This document shows, one piece after another, positions 1 to 8,367 of a stretch of DNA of 64,000 nucleotides. The translations under genes and the position numbers were made by a program. Origin of the DNA: Paraburkholderia elongata (GTDB lineage Bacteria; Pseudomonadota; Gammaproteobacteria; Burkholderiales; Burkholderiaceae); contig NZ_WOEZ01000040.1 of the NCBI RefSeq assembly GCF_013177735.1, forward strand, positions 62,001 to 126,000. The letters are read 5' to 3'. Under the pieces are notes generated by a model. That model was not told where the DNA came from. It searched no databases and saw only the letters and a program-made list of their open reading frames with translations. Position 1 is the stretch's first letter. Every line of letters begins with the position of its first letter.

Positions 1-887
1 TACGCATGCTTGTACGCGAGCGAAGTTTTCTTCACCGGGTTCGAATCGGGCAGTTGGTCGGCAACCAGCAACGGACCGGCGGGCAGATAGGTGCCTTCGC
101 AATCCTTGCCGCACACACGCAGGAAGTCATTATTGGCGACGCCGTGCGTCTGATAGTACTTGCCCTTGTAGCCGCGTTCCTTGAGGGTTTTTTGCGGCAG
201 CGCGGCCGGGGTGCCCGCGCCGGCGATCAGTACCGCATCCGGATTCTGCGACATGATCTTCAGCACCTGGCCGGTCACTGAAGCATCGTTGCGCGCGAAA
301 CGTTCGTTCGCAACGATCTTGATCTTGGCGGGATCGGCCGCCTTGCCGAATTCCTTGAACCAGCTTTCGCCGTACGCATCTGCAAAGCCAATGAACCCGA
401 CCGTCTTCACGCCGTGATTCGCCATATGCTGCGCGATCGCGGTGGCCATCAGAATGTCGTTTTGCGGTGTCTTGAAGACCCATGCGCGCTTCGCATCCAT
501 CGGCTCGACGATGCTCGCCGCAGCGGCCATGGAGATCATTGGCGTGGTGCTTTCGGCGGCGACGTCGATCATGGCGAGCGAATTCGGCACGACGGTCGAG
601 CCGATCAACGCATCCACGTGATCTTCGCTGGTGAGCTTGCGTGCGTTCTTGACGGCCTGGGTCGAATCCGTGGCGTCGTCGAGCACGATGTAGTCGATTT
701 TCTGGCCGGCCACCTCTTTAGGCAGCAGCGCAATCGTGTTCTTTTCCGGAATACCGAGCGATGCAGCCGGCCCCGTTGCCGACACCGTGACGCCGATTTT
801 CACGTCCGCGAATGCATGGCCGCTCCATGCTGCGGATACTCCGGTCGCGACCAATGCCGCGCTTATCCAACGCAATGCCGACTTCAT
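1..887 (-). CDS. Branched-chain amino acid-type ABC transporter substrate-binding protein (3' end outside window)
   Basis: Reading from the ATG at 887, the frame stays open to the window edge, so the C-terminus is missing. The protein starts with a signal peptide (residues 1-27, ending HAFA) followed by DVKIGVTVSATGPAASLG, typical of periplasmic binding proteins of the LivK/Peripla_BP_6 type. Further motifs fitting the family are IDYIVLDDATD, VDALIGSTVVPNS and AYGESWFKEFGKAA. A ribosome site (GAGGAGCGGG) precedes the ATG. It should capture an amino acid or related carboxylate in the periplasm for the permease encoded upstream, but it is a second binding protein, separated by about 520 bases that hold a terminator hairpin and palindromes, so it probably has its own promoter. 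The exact ligand cannot be read from sequence. Confidence 0.88.
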   Translation of the reverse strand, partial: MKSALRWISAALVATGVSAAWSGHAFADVKIGVTVSATGPAASLGIPEKNTIALLPKEVAGQKIDYIVLDDATDSTQAVKNARKLTSEDHVDALIGSTVVPNSLAMIDVAAESTTPMISMAAAASIVEPMDAKRAWVFKTPQNDILMATAIAQHMANHGVKTVGFIGFADAYGESWFKEFGKAADPAKIKIVANERFARNDASVTGQVLKIMSQNPDAVLIAGAGTPAALPQKTLKERGYKGKYYQTHGVANNDFLRVCGKDCEGTYLPAGPLLVADQLPDSNPVKKTSLAYKHA

Positions 888-920
888 CCCGCTCCTCGAT
901 CTACCCCGTTATTCATTTGA

Positions 921-942
921 ATTTAAATCCGCGGATTTAAAT
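921..942. promoter_or_regulatory. Perfect 22-bp palindrome in the binding-protein promoter region
   Basis: The run is ATTTAAATCC followed at once by its mirror image, with the symmetry centre in CCGCGG. It lies about 35 bases upstream of the start codon at 887 and is far more AT-rich than its surroundings, so it could be a regulator site overlapping the promoter. No regulator can be assigned. Confidence 0.5.
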
Positions 943-962
943 CACCGACCCAGCGGTCGGTG
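943..962. promoter_or_regulatory. Inverted repeat CACCGACC-N4-GGTCGGTG, possible operator
   Basis: Arms at 943-950 and 955-962 are perfectly complementary and directly abut the palindrome at 921-942. The CGACC/GGTCG half-sites resemble operators used by TetR-type repressors, but this is only a resemblance. The position upstream of the binding protein gene fits transcriptional control. Confidence 0.45.
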
Positions 963-1107
963 AATAGCGAGTTTAGCGGACGAAAGCCCCGCGCTGCAAG
1001 CATTTCGCAGGGTAGCGCTGGGTGAAATTGGGTGTGGTTCGGTGAATAAAAAAGGGGCACCGAATTAGCGCAAGATTTGAATGGCGCTTTATGAAAAGTA
1101 CAAATAA

Positions 1108-1141
1108 AAAGCGCTGTTGGATATCAATCCAACAGCGCTTT
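1108..1141 (-). terminator. Strong intrinsic terminator, 15-bp perfect stem
   Basis: AAAGCGCTGTTGGAT (1108-1122) pairs perfectly with 1127-1141 around a 4-base loop. On the minus strand the stem is followed by a T-rich run (complement of CAAATAAAAA), so it terminates minus-strand transcription. It can end the livGFKHM transcript or attenuate transcription into the binding protein gene downstream. Confidence 0.85.
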
Positions 1142-1407
1142 CGTCTGGGCACTGAGTGCCTCATTGTCTCCTCGTTCTCCACCTGCAAATTTCGTGGTGC
1201 ATCAGAACTGCATGAAGATTAAACGAGCACTTAGCCGGCTACAACTAGCAATTACCCTAGTGGTGCACTGCGGCACAAATTTGGGGCACGGTTTGTGTGG
1301 CTTGGGTCGCGAGGGCCGACGCTATGCACCACGCAAGATCCAGCCTAGCCGACTTCAAGACCGCCGAATTATATCGGACGCCAAAGCAATTCAAATTCTG
1401 CGCAGTT

Positions 1408-2382
1408 TCAGGCCCGTAACGGCCGCACTCGCGCGACGATCTCACCGACAATGCCGCGCCGGAACGCCAGCACGCAGGCAATGAAAATCACGCCCGTCAC
1501 GATGGTCACGGATTCGCCCAGCGACCGGAACCAGTCCACCCCGGTTGTCGTTGCCAGCGCCGTGCCGATATCGCCGAGCCGGTCTTCGAGTGCGACGATC
1601 AGCGCCGCGCCGAGCAGCGGCCCGAACAGCGTGCCCATGCCACCGACGAGCGTCATCAGGATCACCAGGCCCGACATGGTCCAGTACGCGTCGCTCAGCG
1701 TCTCAAAGCCCTGCACCAGCACCTTGAGCGAGCCCGCCAATCCGGCGATCCCTGCGGACAGAATGAAAGCCAGCAGCTTGAAGCGATCGGTGTCATAACC
1801 CAGCGACACGGCGCGCGGCTCGTTCTCCTTGATCGCCACCAGCACCTGCCCGAACGGTGAATGTACGATCCGCACGATCAGCAGGAATGCCAGCACCATC
1901 ACGGCCAGCACGACAAAGTACAGCGTCATGTCCGACGACAGATCCAGCAAGCCGAACAGCTTGCCGCGCGGCACGCCTTGCAGGCCGTCCTCGCCGTGCG
2001 TGAACGGCGCTTGCAGGAACACGAAGTAAACCATCTGCGCGAGCGCCAGCGTCACCATCGCAAAGTAGATGCCCTGCCGGCGAATCGCAAACAGGCCGAC
2101 CACCAGCCCAAGCACCGTCGCCGCAGCGGTGCCGGCCAGCACACCCAGTTCCGGAGAGAAGCCGAGCGTCTGCATCGCATAGCCGGTGACGTAACCGGCC
2201 GAGGCGAGAAACATCGCGTGACCGAACGAGAGCAGGCCCGTGTAGCCGATCAGCAGATTGAAGGCCGCCGCGAACAGCGCGAAGCACAGCACCTTCATGA
2301 CGAATAGCGGATAGATGCCGAGCACGGGCACCGCGAGAAGCGCGATCAGCAGCAGACCGTAGAGCACTTTTCTCTGCATCAT
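1408..2382 (-). CDS. livM: Branched-chain amino acid ABC transporter permease LivM
   Basis: A 324-residue inner-membrane permease of the LivM family. The start at 2382 (MMQRKVLYGLLLIALL) overlaps the livH stop in an ATGA, so translation is probably coupled. Many hydrophobic segments are visible, and AAAFNLLIGYTGLLSFGHAM is the conserved LivM motif for this type of permease. With LivH it forms the channel through which the periplasmic binding protein delivers substrate, powered by LivG and LivF. An open frame extends further upstream, but that part lies in a wrong frame of livH. The gene is the last of the minus-strand operon. Confidence 0.93.
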   Translation of the reverse strand: MMQRKVLYGLLLIALLAVPVLGIYPLFVMKVLCFALFAAAFNLLIGYTGLLSFGHAMFLASAGYVTGYAMQTLGFSPELGVLAGTAAATVLGLVVGLFAIRRQGIYFAMVTLALAQMVYFVFLQAPFTHGEDGLQGVPRGKLFGLLDLSSDMTLYFVVLAVMVLAFLLIVRIVHSPFGQVLVAIKENEPRAVSLGYDTDRFKLLAFILSAGIAGLAGSLKVLVQGFETLSDAYWTMSGLVILMTLVGGMGTLFGPLLGAALIVALEDRLGDIGTALATTTGVDWFRSLGESVTIVTGVIFIACVLAFRRGIVGEIVARVRPLRA

Positions 2383-3263
2383 TTTTCCTTGCCGAAGAGA
2401 CCCGCCGGGCGCACCAGCAACACGAGCGCCATGATCACGAAGACGACGGTCGCCGACGCTTCCGGGTAATACACACGCGTCAGCCCTTCGATCACGCCAA
2501 GCAGCAGGCCGGTAAGAATCGAGCCCATGATCGAACCCATGCCACCGATCACGACCACGGCGAACACGGTGATGATCATCGGCTGGCCCATCAATGGCGA
2601 GACCTGAATCACCGGCGCGGCAAGCACACCGGCGAACGCCGCCAGCGCGACGCCGAAGCCATAGGTGAGCGTGATCATCAACGGCACGTTGACACCGAAC
2701 GCCTCGACCAGCTTCGGGTTTTCGGTGCCTGCGCGCAGGTAGGCGCCAAGGCGCGTCTTCTCGATCACGAACCACGTCGCGAAGCAGACCACGAGCGACG
2801 CGACCACCACCCACGCGCGATAGTTCGGCAGGAACATGAAGCCGAGATCGGTCGCTCCGGACAGCGCCGACGGCACGTCGTACGGCTGGCCGGACGACCC
2901 GTAGATCGAACGGAACACGCCTTCGACAACCAGCGTGAGTCCAAAAGTGAGCAGCAGCCCATACAGGTGATCGAGCTTGTAGAGCCAGCGCAGCATCGAA
3001 CGTTCGATCACGATGCCAAACACGCCGACGATCAACGGCGCGAGCACCAGCATCACCCAGTACGGCAGGCCGAAATACGACAGGCCCATCCACGCGAGCA
3101 TCGCGCCGAGCATGAACAGCGCGCCGTGCGCGAAATTAATCACGTTGAGCAAGCCGAAGATCACAGCAAGACCCAGGCTCAGAATCGCGTAGAACGAGCC
3201 GTTCACGAGCCCCAGCAGCAGCTGGCTCAGCATCGCCGGTAGCGGAACGCCAAAGATTTCCAT
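2379..3263 (-). CDS. livH: Branched-chain amino acid ABC transporter permease LivH
   Basis: A 294-residue membrane protein with the LivH family signature near the N-terminus (LLLGLVNGSFYAILSLGLAV, then FGLLNVINFAHGALFMLGA) and the C-terminal glycine-rich motif VVVIGGMGSIMGSI typical of the permease-ATPase coupling helix. It is the partner of LivM in the inner membrane. The start has an AAGG ribosome site. It follows the binding protein gene after a 196-base gap, with no terminator seen there, and overlaps livM by four bases. Confidence 0.94.
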   Translation of the reverse strand: MEIFGVPLPAMLSQLLLGLVNGSFYAILSLGLAVIFGLLNVINFAHGALFMLGAMLAWMGLSYFGLPYWVMLVLAPLIVGVFGIVIERSMLRWLYKLDHLYGLLLTFGLTLVVEGVFRSIYGSSGQPYDVPSALSGATDLGFMFLPNYRAWVVVASLVVCFATWFVIEKTRLGAYLRAGTENPKLVEAFGVNVPLMITLTYGFGVALAAFAGVLAAPVIQVSPLMGQPMIITVFAVVVIGGMGSIMGSILTGLLLGVIEGLTRVYYPEASATVVFVIMALVLLVRPAGLFGKEK

Positions 3264-3459
3264 TGAAGCCTTAATCCCTTAAGCCATCGCCAAGGTGAGA
3301 TCGGTTACGTACGATCCGGCCGGCGTGCGATCGGCGAGCCATCCGGCCAATCGCGCACGGCGCATGAAACGGTTTGCCGTCAGCCTGTGTACCAACACGG
3401 CGCTATGTATCGCCCGCCAGGCAGAGCAGACAGACGGTCATCTGGTTATCAACCTGCGT

Positions 3460-4674
3460 TTATTTCCACAGCGCGCAGCGCGTTTCAGCCTTGGTCGTGA
3501 ACGCCTGCTCGCCGGGAATCGTCGCAGTGATCTTGTAGTAGTCCCACGGCTCTTTGGATTCGGCCGGCGTCTTCACCTGCATCAGGTACATGTCGTGGAT
3601 CATACTGCCGTCCTGACGGATGTAGCCTTTCGCAAAGAAGTCGTCGATCTTGGTCTTCTTCAGCTGCGCCATCACCTTGTCGGAGTCGGTCGAGCCGACT
3701 GTCTGCACGGCCTTCAGATAAGTCATGGTCGCCGAGTAGTCGGCGGCCTGCAGGCTCGACGGCATCTTCTTCATCTTGTCGAAGTAGCGCTGCGCCCACT
3801 TGCGCGTGTTGGCGTCCTTGTTCCAGTACCAGCTGTCCGTCAGCACCAGGCCCTGGGTCGTTTCCAGACCCAGACTGTGGACATCGTCGATAAACATCAG
3901 CAGCGCGGCCAGCTTCATCGTCTTCGTGATGCCGAATTCCTTGGCCGCCTTGATCGCGTTGATCGTGTCGCCGCCCGCGTTGGCGAGGCCGAGGATCTGC
4001 GCCTTCGATGCCTGCGCCTGCAACAGGAACGACGAGAAATCCGATGCCGACAGCGGATGACGCACGGTGCCCAGTACCTGCCCGCCGTTCGCCTTCACCA
4101 CGTCCGACGTATTCTTTTCGAGCGCCTTGCCGAACGCGTAGTCAGCGGTCAGGAAGTACCACGTCTTGCCGCCCTGCTTCGTCACCGCCGAGCCGGTGCC
4201 CTTGGCAAGCGCTGTCGTGTCGTACGCGTAGTGGATGGTGTACGGCGTGCACTGCTCATTGGTCAGGGTGTCGGCGCCCGCGCCGATGCTGATGTAGACC
4301 TTGTGCTTTTCACCGGCCACGGTGTTCATCGAGAGGCCGGTCGCCGAGTTCGTGCCGCCGATCAGCAGATCGACGCCATCACGGTCGAACCACTCACGCG
4401 CGCGCGATGCCGCAATGTCCGCCTTATTCTGGTGATCGGCGTAGACCACCGTGATCGGCTTGCCGTTGACCTTGCCGCCGAAGTCCGCCACCGCCATACG
4501 AATTGCCTCGAGGCCTCCCTGGCCGTCGATATCCGCGTACAGACCTGACATGTCGGTGATGAAGCCGATCTTCACCGCATCGTCAGCCGCTTGCGCGCTG
4601 CCCATCGTCAACGCGGCGCCGGCGGCAACCGCGAAACATAGTGTGGCAAGCCGCGCGAGTGGGTTCTTTTTCAT
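3460..4674 (-). CDS. ABC transporter substrate-binding protein, LivK type
   Basis: A 404-residue secreted protein with a clear signal peptide (MKKNPLARLATLCFAVAAGA, then an AQA cleavage site near residue 29) and the mature start DDAVKIGFITDMSGLYADIDG, typical of type I periplasmic binding proteins. An AGGAGACAGG ribosome site precedes the ATG. It sits inside the liv operon between livF and livH and is the natural ligand-binding component of this transporter. Related proteins bind branched-chain amino acids, but this family also includes binders of aromatic acids and other small carboxylates, so the ligand is open. Confidence 0.92.
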   Translation of the reverse strand: MKKNPLARLATLCFAVAAGAALTMGSAQAADDAVKIGFITDMSGLYADIDGQGGLEAIRMAVADFGGKVNGKPITVVYADHQNKADIAASRAREWFDRDGVDLLIGGTNSATGLSMNTVAGEKHKVYISIGAGADTLTNEQCTPYTIHYAYDTTALAKGTGSAVTKQGGKTWYFLTADYAFGKALEKNTSDVVKANGGQVLGTVRHPLSASDFSSFLLQAQASKAQILGLANAGGDTINAIKAAKEFGITKTMKLAALLMFIDDVHSLGLETTQGLVLTDSWYWNKDANTRKWAQRYFDKMKKMPSSLQAADYSATMTYLKAVQTVGSTDSDKVMAQLKKTKIDDFFAKGYIRQDGSMIHDMYLMQVKTPAESKEPWDYYKITATIPGEQAFTTKAETRCALWK

Positions 4675-4740
4675 TCCTGTCTCCTGGTTTCTTCGCTTGT
4701 GGTTATCAGAGGCAATCGGACGCTTCTCGTTACTTCCTGT

Positions 4741-5499
4741 CTATACGCCCAGTAGGTCGTGCAGCACTGGCATCTTGCTTTCGAGCTCAGCGGCCTCGAA
4801 GTGCTCGACGATCGTACCGTGCTCCATCACGTAGAAGCGATCGGCGAGTGGCGCGGCAAAGCGGAAATTCTGCTCGACCATCACGACCGTGTAGCCGCGC
4901 TCCTTGAGCGTCATGATCATGCGGGCGAGCGCTTGCACGATGACCGGCGCAAGGCCTTCCGAGATTTCGTCGAGCAGCAGCAAACTCGCGCCGGTACGCA
5001 GAATGCGCGCGACGGCCAGCATCTGCTGCTCGCCACCTGAGAGCCGTGTGCCCTGGCTCATGCGGCGTTCCTGCAGATTCGGGAACATCGAATAGATTTC
5101 TTCGAGCGACATCATGTGCGCCTTGTCGCCGACGGGCGGCGGCAACAGCAGGTTTTCCTCACACGAGAGGCTCGAAAAAATCCCGCGCTCTTCCGGGCAA
5201 TAACCGATGCCGCAATGGGCGATGCGATGGGTAGGCAGGTTGACGGTTTCGCGTCCGCCGATGCGGATCGAACCGGTGCGCCGGCCGGTCAGCCCCATGA
5301 TCGCGCGCAGTGTGGTGGTGCGCCCCGCGCCGTTACGGCCCAGCAGCGTGACGACTTCGCCGCGGTTCACCGTCAAATCGACGCCATGCAGGATATGGGA
5401 CTCCCCGTACCATGCCTGCAAACCCGCGATCTCCAGCGCGGGGGCACCGCCAGCCGTGCCGCTCACCTCGACGCTTTCGCGCTCGGCAATTGTATTCAT
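4741..5499 (-). CDS. livF: ABC transporter ATP-binding protein LivF, with Arg in place of the Walker A Lys
   Basis: A 252-residue cytoplasmic ATPase subunit. The signature LSGGEQQ (residues 153-159) and Walker B LLLLDE (173-178) are intact and of LivF type (EGLAPVIV follows). The Walker A motif reads GRNGAGRTT at residues 54-62: the lysine that binds the ATP phosphates in almost all members is arginine here (codon CGC on the minus strand). Such a change normally weakens or abolishes hydrolysis, so the heterodimer may rely on LivG, or the operon may be partly impaired. The start overlaps the end of livG in an ATGA. It carries an N-terminal extension of about 20 residues. Confidence 0.93.
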   Translation of the reverse strand: MNTIAERESVEVSGTAGGAPALEIAGLQAWYGESHILHGVDLTVNRGEVVTLLGRNGAGRTTTLRAIMGLTGRRTGSIRIGGRETVNLPTHRIAHCGIGYCPEERGIFSSLSCEENLLLPPPVGDKAHMMSLEEIYSMFPNLQERRMSQGTRLSGGEQQMLAVARILRTGASLLLLDEISEGLAPVIVQALARMIMTLKERGYTVVMVEQNFRFAAPLADRFYVMEHGTIVEHFEAAELESKMPVLHDLLGV

Positions 5500-6275
5500 G
5501 CGTGGGCTCCGGCGAGCGCAGCGTCTGCGCTTCCCATATAGGCCTGCATCACGAGCGGATTCTTCGACACTTCGGCGTAGCTGCCTTCGGCGAGCACCTC
5601 GCCTCGTTGCAGCACGGTGATGGTGTCGGAAATGCCGGCGATCACGTTCATGTTGTGCTCGACCATCAGGATGGTGCGGCCGCTCGATACTTTCTTGATC
5701 AAGGCGGTGACGCGATCGACGTCTTCATGGCCCATGCCTTGCGTTGGTTCGTCGAGCAGCATCAATTCGGGCTCCATCGCGAGCGTGGTGGCGATTTCCA
5801 GCGCGCGTTTGCGGCCGTAAGAAAGCTCAACGGTCAATACATCGGCGAAATCAGTCAAACCCACCTGCGTGAGCAGGTCCATCGCCCGATCGTCGAGTTG
5901 GCGCAGCGTGCGCTCGCTCTTCCAGAAATGAAATGCCGTGCCGAGCACGCGCTGCAAACCGATGCGCACGTTCTGCAATGCTGTCAGATGCGGAAATACA
6001 GCAGAAATCTGAAACGAGCGGATGATGCCGCGCCGGGCGATTTGCGCCGGGCGTTCATCGGTGATGTCGATTCCGTTGAAGACGATCTGGCCTGCGGTCG
6101 GTTCGAGGAATTTGGTGAGCAGATTGAAGCAGGTGGTCTTGCCCGCCCCATTAGGGCCGATCAGCGCATGGATCGAGCCACGGCGCACGCGCAGGTTCAC
6201 CCCGTTCACGGCGATGAAGCCTTTGAACTCGCGGGTGAGGCCGCGCGTTTCGAGAATCGTATCGCCGAGAATCAT
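5496..6275 (-). CDS. livG: ABC transporter ATP-binding protein LivG
   Basis: A 259-residue ATPase with canonical Walker A GPNGAGKTT (residues 40-48), the LivG-type signature LSYGRKRALEIA, Walker B LMLLDEPTQGM and the switch histidine in ILMVEHNM. It partners LivF to drive the LivHM permease. It is the first gene of the minus-strand operon livG-livF-binding protein-livH-livM. A GAAGGGAAC ribosome site precedes the ATG. Confidence 0.94.
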   Translation of the reverse strand: MILGDTILETRGLTREFKGFIAVNGVNLRVRRGSIHALIGPNGAGKTTCFNLLTKFLEPTAGQIVFNGIDITDERPAQIARRGIIRSFQISAVFPHLTALQNVRIGLQRVLGTAFHFWKSERTLRQLDDRAMDLLTQVGLTDFADVLTVELSYGRKRALEIATTLAMEPELMLLDEPTQGMGHEDVDRVTALIKKVSSGRTILMVEHNMNVIAGISDTITVLQRGEVLAEGSYAEVSKNPLVMQAYMGSADAALAGAHA

Positions 6276-6651
6276 GTTCCCTTCTATACGGAGTAAGGCG
6301 AAGCACTACGATCTTCCGCGCGAAAGGCTGCGCGACGTTTGATGACGGCGACACCCCCGTGCCGCTCGTTGGCGTGCTGCACCAATCCGGATGGTAATCC
6401 ATGGGGCAGCACGCAGCATGGCTGCCATTGTCGCGCCAATGATGCAGCGCATTCATCGGGATTTGCACTTAGTGGATGACGAATGCCTTACGCGGGACTG
6501 AGGCAGGCTCGCGGCGTGCTCGAGCGGTACTCGAACCTCGCTCGGGGCGTGCCTGGGGGATGCTTGAACGGTACTCCAATCCTGCGCGAGGCGTGCCAGG
6601 AGAAGTCCGAGGCACGCGCCGCGGCCTCGGCTCCCCCTGTCACACGGTGTG
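6276..6651. other. Gap between livG and the GMC oxidoreductase gene
   Basis: This 376-base region should carry the livG promoter (minus strand). I see no convincing gene. It contains a tandem duplication of a 44-base unit at 6517-6604, reported separately. Confidence 0.5.
6517..6604. repeat. Two imperfect tandem copies of a 44-base unit
   Basis: Positions 6517-6560 and 6561-6604 align with an exact offset of 44 bases. Both contain a TGCT-N-GA-N-CGGTACTC core and end in GGCGTGCC-N-GG. Roughly three quarters or more of positions match. The copies lie just downstream of the GMC oxidoreductase gene end. No function is evident. Confidence 0.7.
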
Positions 6652-8367
6652 TCACACGGCGGACACGGACGACGCGGCGCTCGTCTGAGCCAGAACGCTG
6701 CCGGCCACGCGTGCGCGACGGTCTTCACGGATCATGTCGCTGGCGCGCTCGGCGATCATCAGCGTCGGCGAATTGGTGTTGCCCGAGGTGATGGACGGCA
6801 TGATTGATGCATCGACCACACGCAAACCGTCAACACCGATAACTCGTAGCCGGTTGTCGACTACGGCACCGGGATCGTCGGTGGTGCCCATACGGCAGGT
6901 GCCGACCGGATGAAAAATGGTGGTGCCGACCGCGCCCGCGGCCTGCTGAAGCTCTTCTTCAGTCTGGTACTGGACACCGGGCAGAATCTCTTGCGGCCGA
7001 TAGGGCGCGAGCGCAGGCGCCGCGGCGATGCGGCGCGTGAGACGCAACGCGTTGGCAGCGACGTGCCGGTCGTAATCGGTGGACAGGTAGTTCGGCGCGA
7101 TCAGCGGCGGCGCCGAGGCATCGGCTGATCCGATGTGAATACTGCCACGCGAGGTCGGCCGCAACTGGCACACCGACGCGGTGAACGCATTGAAGCGATG
7201 CAGCGGTTCACCGAAGCGATCGAGCGAGAGCGGCTGCACGTGATACTCGAGGTCGGGGCGCGTGAGCGAGCGATCGTCAGGATCGGATTTAGCGAACGCG
7301 CCGAGTTGCGATGGCGACATCGACATGGGGCCACTTTGAAACAGTGCGTATTGCATGCCGATCATCAGCTTGCCCCACCAATGAGCGGAGGCGGTATTGA
7401 GCGTGCGCACGCCGTCGACTTTATAGGCCATTCGCAATTGCAGATGGTCCTGCAGATTTTCGCCGACACCGCGCAAATCCTTCACGACCTCGATGCCGAG
7501 ATTCTGCAAACGCGCGCCATTGCCGATACCGGAGAGTTCGAGCAATTGCGGCGAGTTGACTGCACCGGAACTGAGGATCACTTCGCAACGGGCTTTGGCG
7601 AGATAGTCGGTGTTGTCGCCGCGATATTCGACACCGGTGCAGCGGCGTCCTTCGAACACGACGCGCTGTGTGTGTGCACCGGTAATGACGGTGAGATTCG
7701 GGCGCTTGAGCGCTGGACGCAAAAATGCTTTCGACGCATTCCAACGGATACCGCGTTTCTGATTGACGTCGAAGTAGCCGACGCCGGTGTTGTCACCGCG
7801 ATTGAAGTCGTCGGTGGCGGGTATGCCGGTTTGTTGCGCGGCGTGTGAAAACTCTTCGAGGATCTTCCATTTCAGGCGTTGCTTTTCGACGCGCCATGGG
7901 CCGCCTGCTCCATGCGATTCGGACGCGCCGGCGTGGTGGTCTTCGCTGCGTTTGAAGATGGGGAGGACGGCGTTCCAGGACCAGGAGGCGTCGTTGGTGA
8001 CGCGGGCCCATTCGTCGTAGTCTTCGCGCTGGCCGCGCATGTAGATCATGCCGTTGATCGATGAGCTGCCGCCTAGTACTTTGCCCCGTGGGTATGAGAG
8101 AGCGCGGCCGTTCAGGCCGGGTTCTGATTGGGTTTTGTAGAGCCAGTCCGTGCGGGGATTGCCGATGCAGTAGAGGTAGCCTACCGGCACGTGGATCCAG
8201 TGGTAGTCGTCTTTGCCGCCGGCTTCTAATAGTAGGACTTGGATTTCAGGATCTGCCGATAGGCGGTTGGCTAGTACGCAACCTGCCGTGCCGGCGCCTA
8301 CTATGATGTAGTCGAATTCGCCTTCCAGGCGGCGGGGGGCCTTTGGTGCTCTTTCTGTGTTGCTCAT
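6652..8367 (-). CDS. GMC family FAD-dependent oxidoreductase (choline/alcohol dehydrogenase-like)
   Basis: 571 residues, the usual length for the glucose-methanol-choline family. The N-terminal dinucleotide-binding motif is IIVGAGTAGCVLANRL (around residues 21-36). The second family signature SSGAVNSPQLLELSGIG and the active-site segment FHPVGTCRMG near residue 500 are present. It should oxidise an alcohol to an aldehyde with FAD, and the substrate cannot be fixed from sequence. An AGGAG ribosome site precedes the ATG. The 5' third uses codons with unusual A and C on the coding strand, in line with the compositional wing around the repeat at 8384-9215. Confidence 0.9.
   Translation of the reverse strand: MSNTERAPKAPRRLEGEFDYIIVGAGTAGCVLANRLSADPEIQVLLLEAGGKDDYHWIHVPVGYLYCIGNPRTDWLYKTQSEPGLNGRALSYPRGKVLGGSSSINGMIYMRGQREDYDEWARVTNDASWSWNAVLPIFKRSEDHHAGASESHGAGGPWRVEKQRLKWKILEEFSHAAQQTGIPATDDFNRGDNTGVGYFDVNQKRGIRWNASKAFLRPALKRPNLTVITGAHTQRVVFEGRRCTGVEYRGDNTDYLAKARCEVILSSGAVNSPQLLELSGIGNGARLQNLGIEVVKDLRGVGENLQDHLQLRMAYKVDGVRTLNTASAHWWGKLMIGMQYALFQSGPMSMSPSQLGAFAKSDPDDRSLTRPDLEYHVQPLSLDRFGEPLHRFNAFTASVCQLRPTSRGSIHIGSADASAPPLIAPNYLSTDYDRHVAANALRLTRRIAAAPALAPYRPQEILPGVQYQTEEELQQAAGAVGTTIFHPVGTCRMGTTDDPGAVVDNRLRVIGVDGLRVVDASIMPSITSGNTNSPTLMIAERASDMIREDRRARVAGSVLAQTSAASSVSAV

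Larger units (their letters stand above)
888..1407. other. Intergenic leader region between livM and the second binding protein gene
   Basis: About 520 bases without a convincing gene. It holds, in minus-strand order, three TGGTGCA/TGCACCA half-sites (near 1196, 1261 and 1323), a GAGGAGACA ribosome-site-like run followed by an ATG at 1164, a small hairpin at 1148-1160, a strong terminator hairpin at 1108-1141, and two palindromes at 921-962 just before the binding protein gene. The minus-strand frame 973-1188 is open but its composition does not look coding beyond the first codons. The arrangement suggests a regulated leader or a small RNA. No known riboswitch was recognised. Confidence 0.6.

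Noticed and set aside
173..180. Walker B ending DEIS in LivF as a second defect (residues 173-180 of the protein, not bases)
   Set aside because: As far as I recall, DEIS in place of DEPT occurs in this subfamily, and the catalytic Asp-Glu pair is intact.
1180..1205. A sigma-54-like promoter on the minus strand (CACG-N4-TTGCA)
   Set aside because: The nearly invariant GG of the -24 element is replaced by AC.
2383..3093. N-terminal extension of livM over livH
   Set aside because: The extension is livH read in a wrong frame. The proper livM start overlaps the livH stop at 2379-2382.
3295..4548. A 417-residue + strand frame opposite the liv binding protein
   Set aside because: Antisense shadow of a clear secreted binding protein.
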